From NCBI GenBank assembly GCA_030063045.1, contig JAQSEB010000050.1, positions 1,302,001-1,366,000 on the forward strand: DNA of 64,000 nt, given 5' to 3'. Below the pieces are notes generated by a model, which was not told where the DNA came from, searched no databases, and was given only the letters and a program-made list of their open reading frames with translations. Of the stretch, positions 48,901 to 57,244 are shown in pieces. The stretch comes from Pratylenchus scribneri. Taxonomy: Eukaryota; Nematoda; Chromadorea; Rhabditida; Pratylenchidae. The stretch's first letter is position 1. The number at the start of each line of letters is the position of its first letter. The translations under genes and the position numbers were made by a program.

Positions 48901-49632
48901 TTTCCTTAAGGGATATTTATGACCTAAAAATATTTGGCACGAAATAAAATGTTTTTAATTGCTCAAATATTTGATAAAATGAAAATATCCTCCTTTCGTT
49001 TAGGGACGGTTTGATACTGTCTTTTGATTGAGCCCTGGGGTCATTTTTGGCCAGAGCCCAACAAGGCAATTGCCAATCTTGGAAGGCGATATACCTTTGG
49101 AAAGCTCAAAGTGTCCCCTATAATTTGGCAAATATAATTTTATTAAATTTAGGCTTTTAAAAAGGTTACATATTTTTGAGTTTAACAAACCCAAATTTTT
49201 TTTGAGGAAAAGTCATTTTTACTAATTGTTTTATTTTTAATAAAAATAAAGTGGCCATTTTTTAGAGGACATTTAGAGCTTTCAAATGGCATATCGCCTT
49301 CCTAAATTGGTTGCTTCCTTGTTGAGATATGGCCAAAAATATCCTCGGGTTCCAAATATATCAAAGTATGGATAAAAAAATATTTTACTCGTTTCTTCTA
49401 TCAAAATTTTGCCCTCCGGAAATTGCCACAAAACCTCAATAAGCGTATTATGGCCACCGGATCCACCGTTTTGTTGAAGGGGACTGGCGGCCGGATCGCC
49501 ATCCACCGAAGGTGGCCCTTGCTGACCAATTTGGCCCTGTTCAAGCATTGCGTCCGTTTCAACCGGTTCCGAAAAATTATTGGCTTCGGCGTGGCCAACA
49601 ACAGTGGTGGCGGCCATTTTGCCCATCGACAT
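33901..49632 (-). CDS. acy-1: Membrane adenylyl cyclase, AC9 / ACY-1 type
   Basis: Converts ATP to cAMP downstream of G-alpha-s. Exons in - order: 49632-49435, 48777-48550, 47755-47564, 47510-47214, 46730-46529, 45942-45603, 44874-44655, 42937-42764, 42074-41802, 41141-40830, 40128-39940, 39890-39750, 39105-38733, 38280-38115, 38063-37691, 37239-37008, 36462-36281, 36236-36185, 35464-35331, 35277-35254, 35123-35058, 33990-33901. Total 4458 bases (1485 residues). C1 (~405-560) has ILFADIAGF and TLGDCYYC with both metal aspartates, and [15 protein letters not shown]2 (~1245-1480) has [17 protein letters not shown] and [31 protein letters not shown] and EENFEGGREF... closely follow vertebrate AC9. 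The first exon junction is the weakest (a GTAAAA site lies further on in another phase). Two introns use GC donors (36280, 47213). The C1-C2 linker is long and rich in Q, H and S. Confidence 0.92.
34236..34870. repeat. 159-base tandem duplication and diverged flanking copies
   Basis: In the last cyclase intron. Copies starting near 34457 and 34616 are nearly identical over 159 bases. Weaker copies lie at ~34236-34400 and ~34760-34870. Each contains GCTACCGTATTTTT followed by CCCTTCC and a GAAGGGGAAGG complement, so each unit can fold on itself. Confidence 0.85.
35735..36035. repeat. Family A copy, acy-1 intron 18
   Basis: Both arms present. The inner spacer carries ATCTTTGAGTGAAATAAACC, the family's usual centre. 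Confidence 0.75.
36635..36935. repeat. Family A copy, acy-1 intron 16
   Basis: Well-preserved right arm ending in TGAGATTATGGCC. The left arm has drifted. Confidence 0.75.
37298..37672. repeat. Family B copy, acy-1 intron 15
   Basis: Inverted repeat with AATAACTCATCAAGGATTGA on the left and CTTGATGAGTTATAATAAC on the right. The right edge is within 20 bases of the splice donor at 37690. Confidence 0.85.
38336..38690. repeat. Family B copy, acy-1 intron 13
   Basis: Fills nearly the whole intron. Its right end lies about 45 bases from the splice donor of the exon ending at 38733. Confidence 0.85.
39300..39676. repeat. 24-base tandem array, acy-1 intron 12
   Basis: About 13 almost identical units with the TTCGCCA linker, ending in one TAAAACA unit. 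The most homogeneous array in the window, which suggests the most recent expansion. Confidence 0.95.
40385..40705. repeat. Family A copy, acy-1 intron 10
   Basis: Left arm at ~40395-40480 and right arm at ~40610-40690, with substitutions in both (for example AGAAACCAC for AGAGGACAT). Confidence 0.7.
41235..41555. repeat. Family A copy, acy-1 intron 9
   Basis: Complete copy. It shows GGAAGGCGATATACCATTTG on the left and TTAGAGGACACTTTGAGC on the right. Confidence 0.75.
42452..42680. repeat. 24-base tandem array, acy-1 intron 8
   Basis: Nine to ten units, mostly TTCGCCA linkers bounded on both sides by TAAAACA units. The sequence leading into the adjacent exon is unique. Confidence 0.95.
43130..43425. 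repeat. Family A copy next to a composite element
   Basis: Acy-1 intron 7. The right arm runs directly into the family C composite at 43430. Confidence 0.7.
43430..44620. mobile_element. Composite element (family C) in acy-1 intron 7
   Basis: Contains CGATACCGTATC and GGTACCGTATCGCC motifs, G runs (43745-43755, 44465-44480), repeated GGGCTTAAAATAGAGAG, and outer arms that mirror one another: GGGCGACG...GGGCGCTTGTAGCTCATTTAG near 43850-43910 against CTACAAGCGCCGTCGCCC near 44588-44605. No transposase frame is visible. A related block in inverted orientation lies at 57.68-58.09 kb. Confidence 0.7.
45943..46255. repeat. Family A copy abutting an acy-1 splice acceptor
   Basis: Acy-1 intron 5. 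The element's left end (GGCCAAAAGAATAGGCAAAG on the - strand) runs into the AG used for the exon that begins at 45942. Confidence 0.75.
46788..47110. repeat. 24-base tandem array, acy-1 intron 4
   Basis: About 13 units with the TTCGCCA linker and TAAAACA units at both edges. The last units are truncated. It lies inside one of the introns that starts with GC. Confidence 0.95.
48030..48320. repeat. Family A copy, acy-1 intron 2
   Basis: Diverged copy, with the left arm at ~48035-48110 and the right arm at ~48225-48310. Confidence 0.7.
49030..49345. repeat. Family A copy, acy-1 intron 1
   Basis: Occupies half of the intron after the first coding exon. Both arms are clear, ending GTTGAGATATGGCC. 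Confidence 0.75.
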
Positions 49633-51496
49633 TTACGGTGCGAAAATGCATTCAAAACACTCAAAAATTAATATTCTAGGCCCAATCAAATCGATGAAAA
49701 ATTCGTCCACATTTTTTTTGCTGCGATTTTTGCTTTTTTTTGTTGGAATGGTGGAATATATTTATATTTTATGTTAGAATAAACATTCGGGGCAAATATA
49801 TGGAAAATGGCCTTTTGGGTCGGGAGTAGCGAATTTGGCGGAAAGTGCGGCATTTAGTCCTTTTTTTCCACCAATAGCCGAGGAATAACAAAAAAGGATG
49901 GGAGAGGAAACGAAGCGTAGTGGCGCCGGCCCCACAATTCCACCGGATCGGATTTCCCAGTTAGGCAAAAGCCGGGGAAGAGGAAAAGCCCCACAAAAGA
50001 GAATGGGCACTAGGTGGAAGCCGATGGCCAAGTGAAATGGCCAAATGATTGTTGGGGTGGAGGGGAAAAGCGCAATTTGTGGATAGGGACGGGGGGGGGG
50101 GGAAGGAATTGTGACAGAAGAGTGGTCGAAATTGACGTTGGCAGATTATTTTAAAATAATTGGAGGAAAATAATCGCCATTTATTCAATTTTAAAGGCCT
50201 TTTTTATTGTTTTTTACAAATTAAAGTCTGGGCCAAAAAATGGCAATCAAATTGAGTGGAAAAAAGATTGGCCAAAAAATGGAGGTCACAAAAAATTGGT
50301 GGACCAAAAATCCACGGCAAACCTTCCTCTCGCCCAATTGCATTTCCTTCGCCCCTTCCCGGCTTCCTTCCCATTCTTCTTTTGGCCCTAAAAGACCATT
50401 TTAAGGGGAGGCCATGGATTTAACGAAGCGGCCAAACAAACAAAAAGAAGACGAATGGCGAAGGAGGAAGGGGGAAATTTGGGGGCTTTTTTGGTGAAGG
50501 GGAAGAACTCAAGAAAAATGGATGGATGAAGGCCGAATGGCTTTGGAAGAAAACGAAGAAGAATAGGGGAATTTTGGTGGTGGAAGCCTCTAAACGAGCA
50601 ATTGTGCCGAACCCATCATTGGGGGCATTCCCTTCTTCATTTATGTTTGTGGAATTTGTTGGGCCACATTGGATGGGAGGCGACGAGGCACAATGTTGGA
50701 GTAAAGTCCACACAAACACATTCATTTGGCCAATGAAGAAGCCAAAGGCAAAGAGAAAGGGGAGGGAGATAAAGCGGATGGGAAGAGAATGAATAGAATG
50801 GACAGAATAAGAAGAAAAAGATGAAGCGATGGAAGGAAAAGCGAAGGCGCGGCGTTGGGGCCGCGGGAAGTAGAGAAGCCAAGAGCCAATGTTGGTGGCG
50901 AGAATTGTGGCCACAAATGCCGAGAAATTGGCTGATTGACTGTCTTCCTGCCTGCGTGTGTGCTGTGTGCATGTGCTGTTTTTGCCCAATGGCGGACGGA
51001 GGCTTTTTCCCTTCACATTTTGCTTTGCCCCCATAATTCGCCTCTTTGCTTCTGCTGATTTATTTATGGAATATCCTGGGAAGATGGGGAAGGCGGCAGT
51101 CCAGGAAAAAAGAAAAAAAAAGAATGGAATAGAACCATTGGTGGCTAACATCCCAAAAATGGGGACATATGTGTGGCCCTAAATTCCCTTTAAGGGCCAA
51201 CAGATTGTGTCTCTTTTATACCACAGTGTGCCTAAAAAGGTTGGAAGGGCCAAATGAGCCAATTGTTTGGTTTAAGACAAAAAAATGATGGAGTAGAAGC
51301 CAAATTGATGAAAATGAAAAAAAATATCTACAAGAAGATGTTTTTTATTCAATTTTTTTAATTAAAAATAAATGGAAATTTAAAAAAAAATACAAAAAAG
51401 TGAAAAATAGATTACAAAAAGGGAATTGGTTTGAAGAAGAGAGAAAGTATATGAATTCCAGAAGAAAAACAAAATTCGTGGAATAATAAATTCCAT

Positions 51497-51870
51497 CTGT
51501 TTTAATTCCGCCTGTTTGTGTTTTCACTTAGAATAATTCCACCTGGCGAACTTAGAATAATTCCGCCTGTTTTACTTAGAATAATTCCGCCTGTTTTAAT
51601 TAGAATAATTCCGCCTGGCGAACTTAGAATAATTCCGCCTGGCGAACTTAGAATAATTCCGCCTGGCGAACTTAGAATAATCCGCCTGTTTTAATTAGAA
51701 TAATTCCGCCTGGCGAACTTAGAATAATTCCGCCTGGCGAACTTAGAATAATTCCGCCTGGCGAACTTAGAATAATTCCGCCTGGCGAACTTAGAATAAT
51801 TCCGCCTGGCGAACTTAGAATAATTCCGCCTGTTTGTGTTTTGCCCCAACTAATTCCGCAGGTTTTAATT
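51497..51870. repeat. 24-base tandem array, intergenic
   Basis: About 15 reverse-oriented units mixing GCGAACTTAG, TTTTACTTAG and TTTTAATTAG linkers. One unit has lost two bases of its core. Confidence 0.95.
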
Positions 51871-52144
51871 CCGTTAGTCAATCCTTTCTCATTAAATCAA
51901 ACCAATTTCTCTTTTATAAATTCATCTTTCTGCTGCATTTATAAAAGAATTTGAATAATTTTTTTTAAATTGACAGCATGAATTCTCGTCCCTCTCCGAT
52001 TCCTCCATATTTCCTTCAAAATATCATTCATCTTTTCCAGGAATCCTTCATATTTTGCCCATCCACAATCTTCAAAATCCCTTTCTTCCTCAAATTCTTT
52101 AATTAAAATCCCCTCCATTCATTTTGCCTTCTCATTTTCCCCAA

Positions 52145-52212
52145 ATCGTTGGTGGGCCAAATCGGTGTGTGGCAATGCCAAATGAATCCGGCAGCGAAAG
52201 TCAACATCCGGT
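52145..52212 (+). other. Possible isolated exon with a transthyretin-like pattern
   Basis: The + frame reads SLVGQIGVWQCQMNPAAKV and then NIRLR before a GTAATG donor. The spacing G-x3-C-x3-P-A-x2-V-x-I-x-L resembles the start of nematode transthyretin-like (TTR) domains. I cannot find the expected second half with its downstream TTR cysteines, nor a signal exon. It may be a decayed fragment or chance. An overlapping - strand frame of 110 codons is also open. Confidence 0.2.
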
Positions 52213-53860
52213 TGAGACGTAATGGGCCATCTTTTCCGGGGCCATCAGCAAACAAAAATATAAATTCACAATAATTCCCCTCCGTAATATAATAATGTCT
52301 CATTTCCATTCCAGAAAAAAACAGCTTATGTAAATGTCCCAAAATATATTTAAATAATTGGATATGGTGGCCAACATTAATGCCCGTCGTAAGGCTATTG
52401 CATTCCTCACATCCATTTCCCTCATTCCAATTCATTGGAAATTCTTCTCATAATTCGGCCCAAAAAAATAAATTTTATGAGATTCAAATGAGCTTAATTT
52501 AGAAGTACAAAAACCCCTAAGCTTTTTCATTTAATTTTAGGACAAATTAATTTGTTCAATACAATTTATTAAATAAAATTGGCCAGTTTTCAAGTCATTC
52601 TAATTCCATTCAATTAAATACGCATAATTAGTGTAAAATTATGTAAATTGTATGAATAAATTTTCGAAAAAAAAAATAAAATATTTATCATTTTTGGCCA
52701 AATAATGGGTCAAAGAACAGAACAAACACAAAATCTGCCAAAATTCTGGGTATATTTTTTGATTGATGATGCATTTGTCAAAAACGTGTTAAATTAAAAT
52801 GTCAAAAATACTCAAACAAACATTACGGGACCACCGCACTAAAATCAAAACCATTTCCGGACAAAGTGAAATGTAATCTGATTCTGATGACCAATTCTCA
52901 TTCATTCAATTTGTGCCATTTACAAAAAGGAAGAAAATGGATACAAATTTAACATAAAAATTGACGTCCAAAATTAAAGCGTCAAACCCCCAAGAGTGCC
53001 AACTGCCAACAATTTGGGGTTGGTTGCGAATTGAGTCTTAGAAGCAGGTGTAAAATTGGCAAGGATGGAATTTTGAGAATCAAAAGCAGAATTCGGCCAA
53101 ATGCTGCCCCATTTCCTGGCTGGACAATCTATTCAAAATTCTCTGTTTTGGTCGCCCATTCTAGCCATCATCAAAAATTCCCTCCATTCATTTTATCTGG
53201 CATTATCCATTGGGCCATTTTATGGCCACAATGTCACTCGATTAAAGGAGGGCAATGGCAGGTGTTTCTGCTGGCTGGTCTGCCGCGCGATGTATTCCTC
53301 TCACCCCAAAAAATGCATTTTTGTCCATACACTCTGTTTTGGTCAAACCATTCTCACAATTTCCTCAATCATTCTAAATGACAATATACCTTCGGCTTTT
53401 TATGGCCATAATTCTCGAGGGTGACAGATGTTTCTGCTTCTGTTGTGTCGCGCGATTTATCCACCCCCTCCCCCCATTCCCCACCCTCCATCAAATGCCA
53501 TTTTGCGCCAAACTCTCATCATCCGATTTGGTTTATTTAGACCCACATAAGAAACTTCCAAAAATTTGCAATACTCAAATTTTACATTCCCCAAAGCATT
53601 ATGATATTATTAGACAATTTTGGTGCCATTATAGTTTCCAAAAATTTTGTTGTAAATTCAATATTAGGGAAATTTAATAAGAATGAATTATTTCTTTTAG
53701 GCCATTCGGTCATAAAATTATGGCTAAAATTCATAAGACACGAATAAGAATGCGCATATTCCCTGCCAGCTCCTTTTAACATCCGATCTTACCTTTCACT
53801 TTAATATTAAAATCAATCGCAAAAATATTCAATTTTATAGGCCATAAACAATTCGAAATA

Positions 53861-54810
53861 ATGTCCACATTTTTGTTGATTTCCATCACTTTGATGTTGG
53901 CTACATTGGCCCAAACACAACCAATGATGATGAATTGGGCAATGGCCTCAAAACGTGGACCATCCGCAGGAGAAATGCCCGGTACAGTAAATTGAAAAAA
54001 AACGATTAAATAAGGAAAAAGGACATAATTCATTCATCCTTGCCCTGCAGCAATAAATGAGTGACGTGAGAATACGGTATCACTTGTTGTAGAAAGGGAG
54101 GAAAATAGAAATAATCACTGCCTAAAATTATAAATGAAAAGAAGAGCCATTGTTGAAAATTAAGGGAAATACAAAACTTATTTACCGTAATTTCCTATTA
54201 GAAGCCCACTCTCTATTAGAAGCCCACCCGTCCATTGAAAATTTTTTTTTCACAAATAACCAATTTTTAAGTGAAATTAAGTAGAAAAAGGCGAAATTAA
54301 ACCGAAATAAGCATTTTTTGTTTTTCAAAAATTCCGAAAATTTCCCACTCTAGAGAGGCTCCGAAATTTATAAGCCCATGGGCTTCTAATAGGAAATTTA
54401 CGGTATATTAAATGTTAAAATGCTTATCCAGACTAATTAGGCATCCTAATTTCCCATTACGAGATGATGAATCCAATTGAAATAAAATTTACAAATCTAT
54501 CCTCGAATACACCCGAAAACATCAAATTAATTGCACTAATTTTCAGTTATTTCCATTTCGAGTGTCCTTCGCGATCCAAGGCAACTCCCATTCAACCAAT
54601 TATTGGCCGGATCCGATTGGCATGGAAAAGTGTTGAACCAAATTCAAGGATACAATGAGCTCTTCAGGGATTTGGGTGGGTGGCCTAACAAATGTAAATA
54701 AAAATCATTATAAAAATTCAGACATCGAAAATGGCAGACGACGTCGACGTTCGGCAGCTGCGAGAAATGAACAAGGGCAAAAATTTGGATGTGGATTGAG
54801 GGAAAAATGA
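53861..54810 (+). CDS. Small secreted protein with a penta-arginine site, unknown family
   Basis: Three exons (53861-53981, 54547-54693, 54722-54810) with matching phases give 357 bases (118 residues). Residues 1-19, MSTFLLISITLMLATLAQT, form a clear signal peptide. The mature part has a KR pair (MASKRGPS), a central stretch LRDPRQLPFNQLLAGSDWHG, then GYNELFRDLGGWPNK, and a GRRRRRS cluster before a short tail with the only mature cysteine. Dibasic sites plus the signal peptide suggest a processed secreted peptide, but I recognise no family and see no amidation motif. A TTTTATAG 20 bases before the ATG fits trans-splicing. Intron 1 holds a small inverted-repeat transposon. It is possible that this is not a gene, though phase agreement across three exons argues otherwise. 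Confidence 0.6.
54183..54405. mobile_element. 223-base MITE with TACCGTA ends
   Basis: The left terminus TACCGTAATTTCCTATTAG is mirrored by CTAATAGGAAATTTACGGTA at the right; the arms then continue as AAGCCCA/TGGGCTT. It is non-coding and sits in intron 1 of the small secreted gene. Its inner part resembles the G-run segment of the composite at 43.7 kb (AAAAATTCCGAAAA, GGCTTAATTT-type strings). Confidence 0.85.
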
Positions 54811-55152
54811 ATGAATCACCCAAAATTTATAAATTTGAGCGAATTGGCTTACAATTTTGGCTGTTGTGAATTTTTCAACCCATCATCATCATTTTCTCAC
54901 GATTGAATAAAAATTATCAAAATTATATTGATTAACCATAAATTGTAGGAAATTGGCCTTAAAAATATATTTTTTTGCATTTTTTCAAAATCAACTGAAA
55001 GCATTTTTAATTTTCCCGCAGATTTGTAAAATGTATTTTTCATTTATTTTTGGTTCAAGTGTCTCTCTGTCCGAATCCGGAAAAAAAATATTTATTTTTT
55101 GCTTTATTCCCTGATTTTATTGTAAAATAATTAATCAATTTAACTAGCAAAA

Positions 55153-56654
55153 ATGACCAAAAATATGTTGACCGATACTGGATATCGAAAATTGGACGTT
55201 GATGCATTCGATCCGGACAAATTTGTTGACATTGATGAACATGGGACAGCGGAAACGCCAACAAATGTGGGACCAGATGAAGCCCAAGTTCGGCAATTGC
55301 TTCAATCAAACAAAAATTTGGAGGCATTGAAAGCTGCATTGTCAAATCCTCCGTTGGAAACCAAAAATCAGGTTCATAAAATTAGCTAATTCATTAATTT
55401 TGCCATAAAAATAATATTTAGAGTGTGAAGGAAAAGGCAACCCAATTGGTCGTGAAAGTGTTGATCAGTTTTCGGGGAGCCGATATTGAGCACGCGATGA
55501 AGACATTGTCGGCAGATGAAGTGGATTTATTGATGAAATACATTTACAAAGCAATGGAATTGCAACAAGATGGACAAACATGCGCATCACTGCTCGCTTG
55601 GCATGCACAGGTCCAATTAATTCCAATGGTTCTTTCTAGGTGATCCACAATGGTGTGAAAATGCTAATTTTTTATTACAGATTAGAAAAAAAAATTTTAA
55701 ATCTTTTGAAAAACAAATGTTTGGGAAATAAAAACAAAATGTTTTACAAATGTTTGGTAAGCCAAAACAAACAAAATGTTTTACAAATGTTTGGGAAACA
55801 AAAACAAACAAAATGTTTTACAAATGTTTGGGAAACAAAAACAAAATGTTTTAAAAATGTTTGGGAAACAAAAACAAAATGTTTTACAAATGTTTGGGAA
55901 ACAAAAACAAACAAAATGTTTTACAAATGTTTGGGAAGCAAAAACAAACAAAATGTTTTACAAATGTTTGGGAAACAAAAACAAAATGTTTTACAAATGT
56001 TTGGGAAACAAAAACAAAATGTTTTACAAATGTTTGGGAAACAAAAACAAAATGTTTTACAAATGTTTAGGAAACAAAAACAAAATGTTTTACAAATGTT
56101 TGGGAAATAAAAAAACAAAATGTTTTCCACTGTTTGGGAAACAAAAACAAAATGTTTTACAAATGTTTAGGAAACAAAAACAAAATGTTTTACAAATGTT
56201 TGGGAAATAAAAAAACAAAATGTTTTACAAATGTTTGGGAAACAAAAACAAAATGTTTTACAACTGTTTGGGAAACAAAAACAAAATGTTTTACAAATGT
56301 TTGGGAAACAAAAACAAAATGTTTTACAAATGTTTGAGAAACAAAAACAAAATGTTTTACAAATGTTTGAGAAACAAAAACAAAATGTTTTACAAATGTT
56401 TGAGAAACAAAAATGGGAAAAAACACACGGGGAAAACACAAAATGTTGGGAAAAATTAATTTTAATCCAATTTTAATATTTATGTATAATATTTATAAAT
56501 TAGCATTTGCATTCCACATTGTGTAATCGAGAATTGACCCCTAGCAATGAAAATTCCATTGTCCAAATTTAATTTCTCAACAGCATTTTAGGCCTTCCAA
56601 ATCTGCGGTCATGGAGGAATTGTTCGAGTTTATACGGATCGAAATCGACTTTAA
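55153..56654 (+). CDS. arx-7: Arp2/3 complex subunit 5 (ARPC5, p16-Arc)
   Basis: Smallest subunit of the complex that nucleates branched actin. Three exons: 55153-55371, 55422-55610, 56592-56654. They total 471 bases (156 residues; vertebrate ARPC5 about 151). Conserved blocks are YRKLDVDAFDPDKFVD, GPDEAQVRQLL, ALKAALSNPPLETKNQSVK, VVKVLISFRGADIE, and DLLMKYIYKAMEL. The last exon, found past a 0.7 kb minisatellite, reads AFQICGHGGIVRVYTDRNRL and aligns with the ARPC5 C-terminus (GGVGSIVRVLTARKTV in human). Reading past 55610 without splicing would stop soon after and lose this tail. Intron 2 is 981 bases because of the minisatellite. Confidence 0.95.
55695..56430. repeat. 33-base minisatellite in arx-7 intron 2
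   Basis: About 22 units of AAATGTTTGGGAAACAAAAA then CAAAATGTTTTAC. Some units carry an extra ACAA insertion or AATAAAAAAACA variant. The unit length is a multiple of three and has no stop in some frames, which creates long spurious ORFs on both strands. Confidence 0.95.
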
Positions 56655-57244
56655 GAAAATGCTTAAAATTGAAGGAATTCAACCAATTAATTGATGATGA
56701 GGCCGCACATCTATATTTCCACATAAATAAATTCATCCCCGCCAAATCCATTTATTTTATTCTATATTTTAATCCATCCATTTTCAAATAAATAAATCAT
56801 TTTTAATTTTTTCTTTTGACTAAATCATTTTAATTTATTTTATTTTATGTCCTTTTTGTGTAAATATTCAAAGACCGAGCAGAGAAATGGCGCAAAATCA
56901 AATTGGATTTGAAAAATTGGAGGAAGTTAAAAAGGGAAAATTGTTAATTTACTGAAAAAGGAATTAGAATGATCAGGTGAAAGGTAGTTTGAGGTAAAAG
57001 ATTGGATAAAAATGGAGAATATAAAAACACATGAATTAAAAGTTAAGTAGGGTCAAAAAAATGTTTCCATCTTTGAATGGCCAAATTGTTGATGTTGTTG
57101 CCAAAGATGTCATAAACGATAATCCCATTTGGAGGAGAATTGAAGGTAAATGATGGGATGACAATTCCGCAATTTCAATTTGTTTTCCATTTTTTATTTT
57201 CATTTCCTCAAATCCATCAACAAAAATTACCTAAAAGGGAACAA
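56655..57244. other. Gap arx-7 to dehydrogenase
   Basis: AT-rich, with AATAAA-like signals near 56786-56800 for arx-7. A short run at 57060-57150 is codon-like but has no continuation. Nothing else seen. Confidence 0.45.

Larger units (their letters stand above)
49633..53860. other. Divergent intergenic region acy-1 / small secreted gene
   Basis: The presumed bidirectional promoter region. It holds a 12-base G run (50091-50102), a purine/pyrimidine-biased stretch (50.2-51.2 kb) whose long ORFs are low-complexity, and a 24-base array (51497-51870). It also holds a possible isolated exon near 52.15 kb and an imperfect direct repeat (53217-53300 and 53398-53462, both with TTTATGGCCA and CGCGCGAT). 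I see no complete gene. Confidence 0.5.

Noticed and set aside
50420..51151. 243-codon frame on the - strand
   Set aside because: Pro/Ser/Phe-rich composition follows the purine/pyrimidine bias of the region, and overlapping frames on the other strand are also open.
55640..56476. Repeat protein with QNVLQMFGK or KMFYKCLGNKN units
   Set aside because: A shadow of the arx-7 intron minisatellite. The conserved ARPC5 tail on the far side shows that this region is spliced out.
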